A stretch of DNA of 35,967 nt from Halomicronema sp. CCY15110 (GTDB lineage: Bacteria; Cyanobacteriota; Cyanobacteriia; Phormidesmidales; Phormidesmidaceae): NCBI RefSeq assembly GCF_016888165.1, contig NZ_JACSWC010000136.1:1-35967 (forward strand). Direction: 5' to 3'. A model generated the notes under the pieces. The model saw nothing but the letters and a program-made list of their open reading frames with translations. It was not told where the DNA came from and searched no databases. The position numbers and the translations under genes were made by a program. How positions within the stretch are numbered: the stretch's first letter is position 1; each line of letters begins with the position of its first letter. This document shows positions 9,078 to 15,791 of the stretch, one piece after another.

Positions 9078-10651
9078 GGACTTCCCCTATAGTCGCTGCC
9101 GGTACCGTATTGCAAAGCATCTAACCAACGATGGTACTGGTATTGCTGCTTTTCAGAAAGCGTAGTGGTAAGCGGTTGCATCGTTTGAACCGCTGGGCGT
9201 AGCAGCGAATATCCGGCCAGGGCAAGGTAATGGGGCAACCAGCGAGCGATCGCCCCCACTCCCACCTGAGGCAAAATTTGAGCAACCAGCCCCGGATGCT
9301 TGACGGAGGTGCGTAAGAGCGTTTTAGCCAGGGCCGGAAACTGCACCACATCTTGCAAAAACGGTTTGAGGGTAGCGTCGCCCAGGGCGGCCATGTCACC
9401 AAAAATCGTGCCGAGAATGTGATTAATTTGGTCGGGCGGCAGCGATTGCTGCATGCCCACCCGCATCGATTCTTGAAACAGCCAGGTTACAGACAAGTTG
9501 GGCTGATAAGGCTGCAGCCAGCCTAAATCATCCGCACTTAAGCAATTTGTGCTCAACGCTTCGTCAATGCCGCTGGTGAGGCGTGGCAGGTGCCGAATCA
9601 TGGCCCCAAACCCGCCGAAACTCAAGGGTGACTGACTGCCACTACTATCCCCCACGGGTAGCACCCGCCCCCAGGGATACTGCAGTGGGCTGTCACGATA
9701 ACAGGGAAAAAAGCCAAACACCGCCCGCTTAATGTCGAGTTGACTGAGCTCAACTTGCTGGTAGTCCGGCAAGAGTTGCCAATAGTCGTCAAACAGATCG
9801 GTGAGACTGAGCCGGTCGGGATGGCTATCCACATAAGTGAACAAGTAAGTCGTACGACCATCCCGAGCTGGGAATGCTTCCCAAAAATATTGGCATTGAC
9901 GACGTACAGGCGTAAAAGAAACGATCAAGTCCCCCGTCTCATTCTCGGGGTAGCCATTGGCACAGGTGCCCACCACCAGGCAAATGCCGTCGGGTTGGCT
10001 GCCCTGCCGCGCCTGCTGTACCAAAGGCGAAAAATGGCCCATCGCATCAATCAACAAGCGGGTCTGAAATTTTTGCTCTCCGGCACTGATGATCACGCCA
10101 TTGGGATGCACCGAGGCATTCCGAAACGCAGTTTGCTCGATCAGAGTGCCACCCGCCGCTAAAAATTTCTGCTTCAGTGTCTCTAGCAGATAAACCGGAT
10201 CAACCCCGATGTTGAGCACGTCGCGCACCCAAACCGGGTCACTGTCGCCAAATTGGATACGGGCGGGGTTGTACTCGGTCGCGATCGCCCTTTCCAGTTC
10301 TGCCTCGGACAGCAAATCTAACTCCACTAACGTTTGGAGTTCGGGTCGCGAGATATTCCACTCCTGGTCACGCCCCCGCAGAGCACCTTTTTCTAATACG
10401 GCGACCCGCCAGCCCTGTTGCACCAGAGTCGCCCCCAGCAAAATACCTAAGGTGCCACCGCTGATGACCACATCCCACTCCACGGTGGGTAGCTGAGTCT
10501 CAGTCTGGTGAATGACGTCTGGCACCGCCAAATTACCTTGACGATATTTTTGCCAGCGGTCATCAACCACTTGCAAGCCAGTCAGCGTATTGGGCAAATG
10601 GGCCAACCAGTCGGGGGTCGTGCGGGAATCGGACGGAGTCATAGAGGGCAT
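9074..10651 (-). CDS. cruP: FAD-dependent oxidoreductase of the CruP (lycopene cyclase CruA paralogue) type
   Basis: This 525-residue flavoprotein has an N-terminal dinucleotide-binding fold (SGGTLGILLGATL, about residues 63-75), then GRDQEWNISRPEL, TEYNPARIQF, LNIGVDPVYLLETLK and LLIDAMGHFSPL. The region GDSSGSQSPLSFGGFGAMIRHL (about 340-361) is the flavin-binding end of the family. These strings fit my recollection of CruP of cyanobacteria and plants, linked to carotenoid metabolism under oxidative stress. CruP lacks strong cyclase activity, so lycopene cyclisation should not be assumed. Two nearby ATGs (10651 and 10642) are both possible. It is upstream of, and overlaps, the SirB1 gene. 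Confidence 0.82.
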   Translation of the reverse strand: MPSMTPSDSRTTPDWLAHLPNTLTGLQVVDDRWQKYRQGNLAVPDVIHQTETQLPTVEWDVVISGGTLGILLGATLVQQGWRVAVLEKGALRGRDQEWNISRPELQTLVELDLLSEAELERAIATEYNPARIQFGDSDPVWVRDVLNIGVDPVYLLETLKQKFLAAGGTLIEQTAFRNASVHPNGVIISAGEQKFQTRLLIDAMGHFSPLVQQARQGSQPDGICLVVGTCANGYPENETGDLIVSFTPVRRQCQYFWEAFPARDGRTTYLFTYVDSHPDRLSLTDLFDDYWQLLPDYQQVELSQLDIKRAVFGFFPCYRDSPLQYPWGRVLPVGDSSGSQSPLSFGGFGAMIRHLPRLTSGIDEALSTNCLSADDLGWLQPYQPNLSVTWLFQESMRVGMQQSLPPDQINHILGTIFGDMAALGDATLKPFLQDVVQFPALAKTLLRTSVKHPGLVAQILPQVGVGAIARWLPHYLALAGYSLLRPAVQTMQPLTTTLSEKQQYQYHRWLDALQYGTGSDYRGSP

Positions 10652-10655
10652 GGGT

Positions 10656-10689
10656 TGAAATTCAGCAGTTTATGAAATTCAGCAATTTA
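10656..10689. repeat. 17-bp tandem duplication upstream of cruP
   Basis: TGAAATTCAGCAGTTTA (10656-10672) is followed at once by TGAAATTCAGCAATTTA (10673-10689), differing at one base. It lies just upstream of the cruP start codon and could be a chance duplication or a regulator half-site pair. Confidence 0.6.
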
Positions 10690-10783
10690 TCGGAGATGCC
10701 GAAGAGCGATATCGGGAATTCTAAAAGTTAACTAGCAGCCGTCGGAGCTGCTTGTAGCGAGCCTACAGTCTGATCCAGAGACG

Positions 10784-10984
10784 ATGCCACAGCAACCGCC
10801 TTCTTCTGAACCGAGAGATAATCCATTCTGGACTTATCGTGACCCGCAATCAGGGCGCTGGGTGACCTTGATGACCGCTGAACAGTGCCAACAACTCGGC
10901 CAGCAGGTGTTCAAGCCGCGCAACTCAGCAACTCCTTTCTCGGCTACCGAGACATGGGAAGAATCACCAGACTCGGAAACTTAG
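10784..10984 (+). CDS. Small hypothetical protein
   Basis: This is a 66-residue protein without a recognisable family. It is soluble, proline- and glutamine-rich at both ends, with a central NPFWTYRDPQSGRWVTLMT stretch (about 13-31) that looks like a folded beta-hairpin followed by a helix (AEQCQQLGQQVF). No signal peptide or membrane segment is present. It is divergent from cruP and 57 bp upstream of the peroxiredoxin gene. Translation from the ATG at 10784 is plausible, but no strong ribosome-binding site precedes it. Confidence 0.55.
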   Translation: MPQQPPSSEPRDNPFWTYRDPQSGRWVTLMTAEQCQQLGQQVFKPRNSATPFSATETWEESPDSET

Positions 10985-11041
10985 CCTGCAAGAATCGCCC
11001 TTAGATCCTAAACTTTTGTTAAGTGTTTAGGGCAGTTTGAC

Positions 11042-11614
11042 ATGTTTATTTCGCGCCGTCGTTGGCTGGCAGGGGTCATCATACTGGTCGCTATGGCCAT
11101 GAGCTGGAGTGTGACAGCCCCGCCAGCCTGGGCGCTAGGTGGGCCACAGCCGATCATTGGCGAGCCAGCTCCTGCGTTTACGTTGCCGACTAACTCTGGG
11201 CAGGGGGAAATTGCTTTGGAGGATTATCGTGGTCGCTGGGTGGTGCTGTATTTCTATCCACAAGACGGGACGTCGGGTTGCACATTAGAGGCCCGGCGTT
11301 TTCAAGAAAGTCGAGCCGATTTTCGGGCGCTGAATGCGGAAATTGTGGGCGTGAGTGGCGATGATGTCAGTTCTCACGAAAGTTTTTGTGCCGCTGAAGG
11401 CATTGAGTTTCCGCTGCTATCGGATGTGCGTGGTGAGGTGAGCCAGGCGTATGGCTCTTGGCTGACCGGGCGATCGCTGCGTCACACTTACCTCATCGAC
11501 CCGGACGGCATTTTGCGGGAACGCTTTTTGGGCGTGCGACCGGCAATTCATAGTCAAGAAGTTTTGCTCACGTTAGAGTCGTTGCTCATGCCTGCGAGGG
11601 GCGTGGCTAGTTAA
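11042..11614 (+). CDS. Exported peroxiredoxin, PrxQ/BCP type
   Basis: The 190-residue protein reduces peroxides with thiol chemistry. Residues 1-32 are a signal peptide (RRR, hydrophobic core, PPAWA cleavage region), so it likely acts in the thylakoid lumen or periplasm. The mature part has the AhpC/TSA fold: GEPAPAFTLPT, YFYPQDGTSGCTLEARRF with peroxidatic Cys80, and GIEFPLLSDVRG. Classical PrxQ has a resolving Cys five residues after the first; here that position is Arg85. Another cysteine, Cys116 in SHESFC, might serve instead, or the enzyme may be 1-Cys. It stands between the small unknown gene and nfu. Confidence 0.9.
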   Translation: MFISRRRWLAGVIILVAMAMSWSVTAPPAWALGGPQPIIGEPAPAFTLPTNSGQGEIALEDYRGRWVVLYFYPQDGTSGCTLEARRFQESRADFRALNAEIVGVSGDDVSSHESFCAAEGIEFPLLSDVRGEVSQAYGSWLTGRSLRHTYLIDPDGILRERFLGVRPAIHSQEVLLTLESLLMPARGVAS

Positions 11615-11697
11615 GGCATTGAGGATTGTCAGGGGTGAGATCTCCGCAACCTGCCACCACCTCCTTAAAATAGAGTTTATTAGTTATTTAATTTGTG

Positions 11698-11703
11698 AAG
11701 GAG
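11698..11703 (+). promoter_or_regulatory. Ribosome-binding site of nfu
   Basis: AAGGAG lies four bases before the ATG at 11708 and fixes that start. Confidence 0.7.
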
Positions 11704-11707
11704 AACT

Positions 11708-11947
11708 ATGCAAACTTTGGCCTTGACTTCAGACAACGTGGAAACAGTATTAGATGAACTGCGTCCTTATCTGATGGCCGATGGGGGCAACGTTGAACTC
11801 GTTGAGATTGATGGCCCCACTGTGCGCTTGCGGTTACAAGGGGCTTGCGGCTCCTGCCCAAGTTCAACCATGACCCTACGCATGGGGATCGAGCGCCGCT
11901 TGCGCGAGTTCATTCCTGAAATTGCCGAAGTCGAGCAAGTCGTTTAG
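11708..11947 (+). CDS. nfu: Nfu-type iron-sulfur cluster scaffold (NifU C-terminal domain)
   Basis: This 79-residue protein is a single NifU C-terminal (Nfu) domain, as in cyanobacterial and plastid NFU proteins. It contains [16 protein letters not shown] (about 20-35) and the cluster-binding pair Cys47/Cys50 in [13 protein letters not shown]. As a dimer it should assemble and hand over [4Fe-4S] or [2Fe-2S] clusters, in cyanobacteria including those for photosystem I. It has its own spacing and a good ribosome-binding site, with an AT-rich upstream stretch at 11660-11695 that may hold its promoter. Confidence 0.95.
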   Translation: MQTLALTSDNVETVLDELRPYLMADGGNVELVEIDGPTVRLRLQGACGSCPSSTMTLRMGIERRLREFIPEIAEVEQVV

Positions 11948-12232
11948 TGCGATCGCATTCGGATTTCCCCTTTAGTCCTTGGCAGACGCAATTAGTGGCT
12001 GAGGGGGAACAGATTTACCATTCAGATTATTCTACGGTGTAGTCATTTGTTCACGGCTCGTAGCTACACACGCTTGATGCGATGACCGCAGTGCCCGTAA
12101 ACGGTTTAAGTACTTGACCGATAGAGCTTTGGGGCAGCTAATCTGTCGAGCGAGTGAGCACAGTTGATGCAGCGGCATCGCTGACGGTAGATCGTTTAGG
12201 TTGAATAGGCGCGATCTCGATTCGGATGATTT

Positions 12233-12643
12233 ATGTACGCAGTAATTTATGACGGAACCTGTAACTTGTGTGTGACGCTGGTGCGCTTGCTTGAGCAACT
12301 CGACCAGGGGCACCAGTTTCACTATGTGCCCATGCAAGATGAAGGCACGCTGAGCCAATGGCATATTACTGCCGAGGACTGCGAAGCGGGCATGATTTTA
12401 CTGAATCCTCAACAACCTGAAATCCGTTGGCAGGGGAGCGATGCCGCTGAAGAGATTGGTCGCTTGCTGCCGCTAGGAAACTTGTTTGTGCAGGCATATC
12501 GATCGCTCCCCGGTGCCAAGACCGCTGGCGATGGCTTTTATCGATTTATTCGCGATCATCGCTACACCCTCTTTGGTGGGCGCGATGACCTGTATGAGTC
12601 GGCTTACCAGATGTGTGAGAGCGATCGCTGCTCACAAGTTTGA
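12233..12643 (+). CDS. DCC family (DUF393) thiol-disulfide oxidoreductase-like protein
   Basis: The 136-residue protein belongs to DUF393. It shows the family signature YDGTCNLC at the N-terminus (Cys10 and Cys13, a thioredoxin-like CxxC) and the typical C-terminal element RFIRDHRYTLFGGRDD (about 104-119). Two further cysteines lie near the end (MCESDRC). A redox role is suggested by the family, but substrates are unknown. No operon partner is evident; the preceding 285 bp show no gene. Confidence 0.9.
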   Translation: MYAVIYDGTCNLCVTLVRLLEQLDQGHQFHYVPMQDEGTLSQWHITAEDCEAGMILLNPQQPEIRWQGSDAAEEIGRLLPLGNLFVQAYRSLPGAKTAGDGFYRFIRDHRYTLFGGRDDLYESAYQMCESDRCSQV

Positions 12644-12670
12644 TCCCGATCATGAGAGCAAAATGCGCAC

Positions 12671-12697
12671 AAAAAAGCGGAAACCGGAGTTTCCGCT
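12671..12697 (-). terminator. Intrinsic terminator of cp12
   Basis: AGCGGAAAC (12676-12684) pairs with GTTTCCGCT (12689-12697) around CGGA. On the minus strand the stem is followed by six T (12671-12676 in plus coordinates are A). It is correctly placed 77 bases after the CP12 stop codon. Confidence 0.8.
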
Positions 12698-12773
12698 AGC
12701 TCATTGTGTTGATTGAGGCCGGGTTGAACCGCTGAGATGGGTTGAGTCAGGACGTGTAGTCAGGACAGTTACA

Positions 12774-13049
12774 TCAGTCTTCGTAAATGCGACATTCTGG
12801 GGCATCCGGATGAGCGACACAATATTGCTCAAAATATGTCGGTGAGTTTTGCTGGTGGCGATACCAGGCGACTTGCAACTCTTCCACCGTTTCCCAAGCG
12901 ATCGCCACTTCAATATCCGCCGTGCCGCGCATCTCAGTAAGCCGACGGGCATGTTCTAACGCCGCTTGCAAACGGGTTGCTAAAGAAGGAACTGGGATCG
13001 CTTTTGGAGTTGTAGTCGTAATTGCAGGAGCTGTTTTTGTGTAAGTCAT
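12774..13049 (-). CDS. cp12: CP12 protein, variant lacking the N-terminal cysteine pair
   Basis: The C-terminal half matches CP12, the small disordered linker that ties up GAPDH and phosphoribulokinase in the dark and so switches the Calvin cycle off. The core EHARRLTEMRGT...AWETVEELQ and the end YCVAHPDAPECRIYED are diagnostic; Cys77 and Cys86 form the GAPDH-binding disulfide loop. The N-terminal redox pair of classical CP12 is replaced by Thr38 and Val48. The first 30 residues are Thr/Pro/Ala-rich. I take the start as the ATG at 13049 (91 aa); an in-frame ATG at 13112 would add 21 residues that look unlike CP12. The gene is monocistronic, with its own terminator. Confidence 0.85.
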   Translation of the reverse strand: MTYTKTAPAITTTTPKAIPVPSLATRLQAALEHARRLTEMRGTADIEVAIAWETVEELQVAWYRHQQNSPTYFEQYCVAHPDAPECRIYED

Positions 13050-13468
13050 AGCGATTGTGGGTTGATTTCTATCGGTCAAACTTATGTACAGCCTAGCGAT
13101 AAAGTCAGCCAATGTTCGAGGGTTTTGGATATAAGTTTTTTCTATGTTTCATGAGTTTTTCTTACTCCTTGTGAGGAACTATTTCCTCGCATGAAGTTAC
13201 ATGTGCTTGTCCGAAACGGGGGTGCTCTCCAGTCTGATAGCGTTAGGCGTTCAGTCGGTATGAACTTTTTGTGCGGCGCGGTAAAGCCCGGTAGCCGCTA
13301 ACGACAAATCGAGAGGCATTAGCCCGCCAAGTTTGTTGACCTGCCGGGGGAGAGCGTGGCGATCATCTGGGGATCAAATTGGGGTGGGCAACTAAATTCA
13401 GGTCAGCGTAAGCTAGCTAATCGCAGTAAACTGATAAGCATATATACATATAAGACTTATTGATACCC
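13050..13468. other. Divergent cp12/pedR-like intergenic region with possible structured RNA
   Basis: No protein gene is evident. Several complementary segments occur. GCTCTCC (13224-13230) pairs with GGAGAGC (13349-13355). CGTTAG (13241-13246) pairs with CTAACG (13298-13303). GTTCA (13249-13253) pairs with TGAAC (13261-13265). Nested together they suggest a branched RNA of about 130 nt, either a non-coding RNA or part of the pedR-like leader. I recognise no known riboswitch or RNA family. Both gene promoters should lie here, but none is clear. Confidence 0.35.
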
Positions 13469-13756
13469 ATGGCAGGCAGTGGCACTCCCGATCCCCAACT
13501 TCAAAGCACGCTTTCAGAACGCGAACTCCAGATTGTGGAACTCGTCGCCGCAGGACTCACCAACCAAGAAATTTCTGAGGAGTTGGAAATCAGCAAGCGC
13601 ACGGTCGATAATCACATCAGCAATATTTTGACCAAAACCGCCACCGGAAATCGCGTCGCCCTGGTGCGATGGGCACTTCAGTGGGGCAAGGTCTGTATCA
13701 ATGATGTGAATTGCTGTACGCTGCCCAATGTGGATCAGCAGAAATCGGTTTCTTGA
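13469..13756 (+). CDS. Small LuxR-type HTH regulator, PedR-like
   Basis: The 95-residue protein is almost entirely a LuxR/FixJ DNA-binding domain: LSERELQIVELVAAGLTNQEISEELEISKRTVDNHISNILTKT (about 15-57). It has no receiver domain. The tail RVALVRWALQWGKVCINDVNCC carries Cys76, Cys82 and Cys83. This matches what I recall of PedR (Synechocystis Ssl0564), a constitutively made regulator inactivated in high light via thioredoxin. I use ATG at 13469; a TTG nine bases upstream is possible. The next gene starts four bases after its stop. Confidence 0.8.
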   Translation: MAGSGTPDPQLQSTLSERELQIVELVAAGLTNQEISEELEISKRTVDNHISNILTKTATGNRVALVRWALQWGKVCINDVNCCTLPNVDQQKSVS

Positions 13757-13760
13757 GCGT

Positions 13761-14102
13761 ATGGCAGATTCGATAGAGCAAAACCGCACATCAGCCAAGA
13801 TGGTTCGCCCCACTCCACCGACTGAGGTTTCGGCACCGGAACAGGTGGAGTATCGTCTGCATAGTCCGCAGTTGCCACTAGCGGTATATCGTGAGGTGGC
13901 GGCGCATTTACGGCAAATTGAGGGCGTAAATACGGGTTTGTTGCCGCAGACCTCGAAAGAATTTGACTACTTGCAGAGTCAGGTTGGTGGGGTGTGGATT
14001 CGCTATGCCGCCGATGCCGCCGACCAGTGCCAGCCCCAGGTAGAAGCGGTTTTGACCTACTACGGCGATCGCTACGGCCAGTGGGAAACGTTGAGTAAGT
14101 AG
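13761..14102 (+). CDS. Conserved hypothetical protein
   Basis: This is a 113-residue soluble protein. After a disordered 30-residue start it has YRLHSPQLPLAVYREVAAHLRQIEGVNTGLLPQ (about 32-64) and GGVWIRY, ending in a helix and YYGDRYGQWETL. I believe similar proteins are common in cyanobacteria but know no function. The ATG at 13761 is four bases past the pedR-like stop, so the two are probably one transcript; a start at 13728 would overlap and is less likely. Confidence 0.75.
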   Translation: MADSIEQNRTSAKMVRPTPPTEVSAPEQVEYRLHSPQLPLAVYREVAAHLRQIEGVNTGLLPQTSKEFDYLQSQVGGVWIRYAADAADQCQPQVEAVLTYYGDRYGQWETLSK

Positions 14103-14151
14103 CTCAGAAATCTAGCATGTGCTAATGTCTCTTGCTGCCGACCCGATGGAT

Positions 14152-14200
14152 CTAAGCAGACGATACAGGAATTGCAATTCATCTGTGCAGGTCTACTTAG
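14152..14200 (+). other. Imperfect inverted repeat upstream of hisS
   Basis: CTAAGCAGAC (14152-14161) pairs with GTCTACTTAG (14191-14200) with one mismatch, and ACAG/CTGT can extend the stem inside. A second small hairpin, AGCAAA-TAT-TTTGCT, begins at 14199 and is followed by T-rich sequence. It may be a terminator of the preceding pair of genes or part of the hisS leader. Confidence 0.35.
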
Positions 14201-14256
14201 CAAATATTTTGCTTTTGCCCTAAATAAAGCCAGTTTGTGCGAGGGATAGAATTTTA

Positions 14257-15702
14257 ATGATTGTAAATAAGCTCAGAGACTGGATTCGCGCTGCTTTATC
14301 TACATTCAAAAGGGAGAATCGTCAGGAGAGAGAAACAGACAGGCTTCCTAATGAGTCGAAGTCAAAGAAGCTTGATCGAGAGAAGAGTGAGAAGGTTTCC
14401 GCACAAGTTAAATCTGGTAAACCTCACAAAGCACTACGGGGCACCCGTGACATTTTGCCAGATGAAACGCCCCTCTGGCAGTGGGTCGAAACGACGGCTC
14501 GCGAGCTATTGCAGCGGGCAGCCTATCGCGAAATTCGTCCGCCGATGTTTGAACAAACCCAGTTATTTGAACGGGGCATTGGCGAGGCGACCGACGTCGT
14601 CGGTAAGGAAATGTACACCTTTGCTGATCGGGGGGGGCGCTCCCTGACTTTGCGCCCAGAAATTACAGCGGGCTTAGTGCGGGCAGTCAACGAGCACAAG
14701 CTCACCGCCCAGGGTAGCGTCTTGCGCCTCTGGCATGTGGGCCCAGCGTTTCGCTACGAGCGGCCGCAGGCGGGGCGACAGCGGCAATTTCATCAGCTCG
14801 ATGTGGAATTGTTGGGCAGTCGTGATCCCCGCGCGGATGTGGAAGTGATTGCGATCGCGACCACCCTGTTGCAAACCTTGGGACTCAAATCCCTCACGAT
14901 GGATCTCAACTCGGTGGGCAATGGTGACGATCGCCAGCGCTATCGAGATGCCCTCGTCGATTTTTTGACGCCGCACAAAGCGGACTTGGATGACGATTCA
15001 CAAAAGCGCTTGGCGACTAATCCCTTGCGCATTCTCGATAGTAAAGACGCGAAAACTCAGGAAATTGTCCAGACGGCTCCTAGTCTGCTGGATTTTTTGA
15101 GTCCGGACTCGCAACAGCACTTTGACCAAGTGCAGCAATATCTCACGGATCTGGGGATTGTCTACACTCTCAATCCGCGCCTGGTGCGGGGATTGGATTA
15201 CTACACCCACACCGCGTTTGAAATTCAATCCGCTGATTTAGGGGCGCAGGCAACGGTGTGCGGCGGCGGTCGCTACGACGGGCTCATCTCGCAACTGGGA
15301 GGCGCGGATACGCCAGCGATCGGTTGGGCGATCGGGCTCGAACGGCTCACGCTACTGCTCAAACAATTAGCGGTAGAACCCAGCACCGCCATGGATGTGT
15401 ATGTCGTTTCGCGGGGCGCAGCGACAGCAGGCAAAGCGCTACAGGTAGCGCAAGCCCTCCGCCAGGTAGGATTGGCTGTGGAGATGGATTTGAGCGGTTC
15501 GGCCTTTGGCAAACAATTCAAGCGGGCTGATCGCAGCGGTGCGGTGCTCTGCGTCATTTTGGGCGAAGCCGAAGCGGAACAGGGCACGGTGCAGCTCAAG
15601 TGGCTGACGTCAGGAGAGCAATCAGAAATCAGTCAAGCAGCTTTGACGCAAGCCGCCGATGAACTCGTGCAAAAAGTGCGCCAAGCCCAACAAGCGACCT
15701 AA
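14257..15702 (+). CDS. hisS: Histidyl-tRNA synthetase with N-terminal extension
   Basis: HisRS (481 residues) charges tRNA-His. The class II core is complete: ALRGTRDILPDE (about 58-69), LTLRPEITAGLVRAV, motif 2 FRYERPQAGRQRQFHQLD, histidine-binding LVRGLDYYTHTAFEI and GGGRYDGL, and motif 3 AIGWAIGLERLTLLL. The anticodon-binding domain starts near 385 (MDVYVVSRG). A usual HisRS begins just before ALRGTRDI, but here about 57 extra residues precede it: an amphipathic helix (MIVNKLRDWIRAALSTFKRE), then a Lys/Glu/Arg-rich linker. No ATG, GTG or TTG in frame lies between 14257 and the core. The extension uses AGA/AGG arginine codons, rare in the core. Confidence 0.95.
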   Translation: MIVNKLRDWIRAALSTFKRENRQERETDRLPNESKSKKLDREKSEKVSAQVKSGKPHKALRGTRDILPDETPLWQWVETTARELLQRAAYREIRPPMFEQTQLFERGIGEATDVVGKEMYTFADRGGRSLTLRPEITAGLVRAVNEHKLTAQGSVLRLWHVGPAFRYERPQAGRQRQFHQLDVELLGSRDPRADVEVIAIATTLLQTLGLKSLTMDLNSVGNGDDRQRYRDALVDFLTPHKADLDDDSQKRLATNPLRILDSKDAKTQEIVQTAPSLLDFLSPDSQQHFDQVQQYLTDLGIVYTLNPRLVRGLDYYTHTAFEIQSADLGAQATVCGGGRYDGLISQLGGADTPAIGWAIGLERLTLLLKQLAVEPSTAMDVYVVSRGAATAGKALQVAQALRQVGLAVEMDLSGSAFGKQFKRADRSGAVLCVILGEAEAEQGTVQLKWLTSGEQSEISQAALTQAADELVQKVRQAQQAT

Positions 15703-15791
15703 TTTCACAAACCATTTGCCGGATTCGATATAAGTCGATAGGATGACCGCTATACTGCGTAAACTTCGCACTTGCTAGCGCAGGACGGGCT

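Noticed and set aside
12032-12364. Minus-strand open frame overlapping the DCC gene
   Set aside because: Half of it is antisense to the conserved DUF393 coding sequence and it lacks any recognisable motif.
13220-13360. Known riboswitch, 6S RNA or SRP RNA in the cp12/pedR gap
   Set aside because: None of the conserved signature sequences I know are present.
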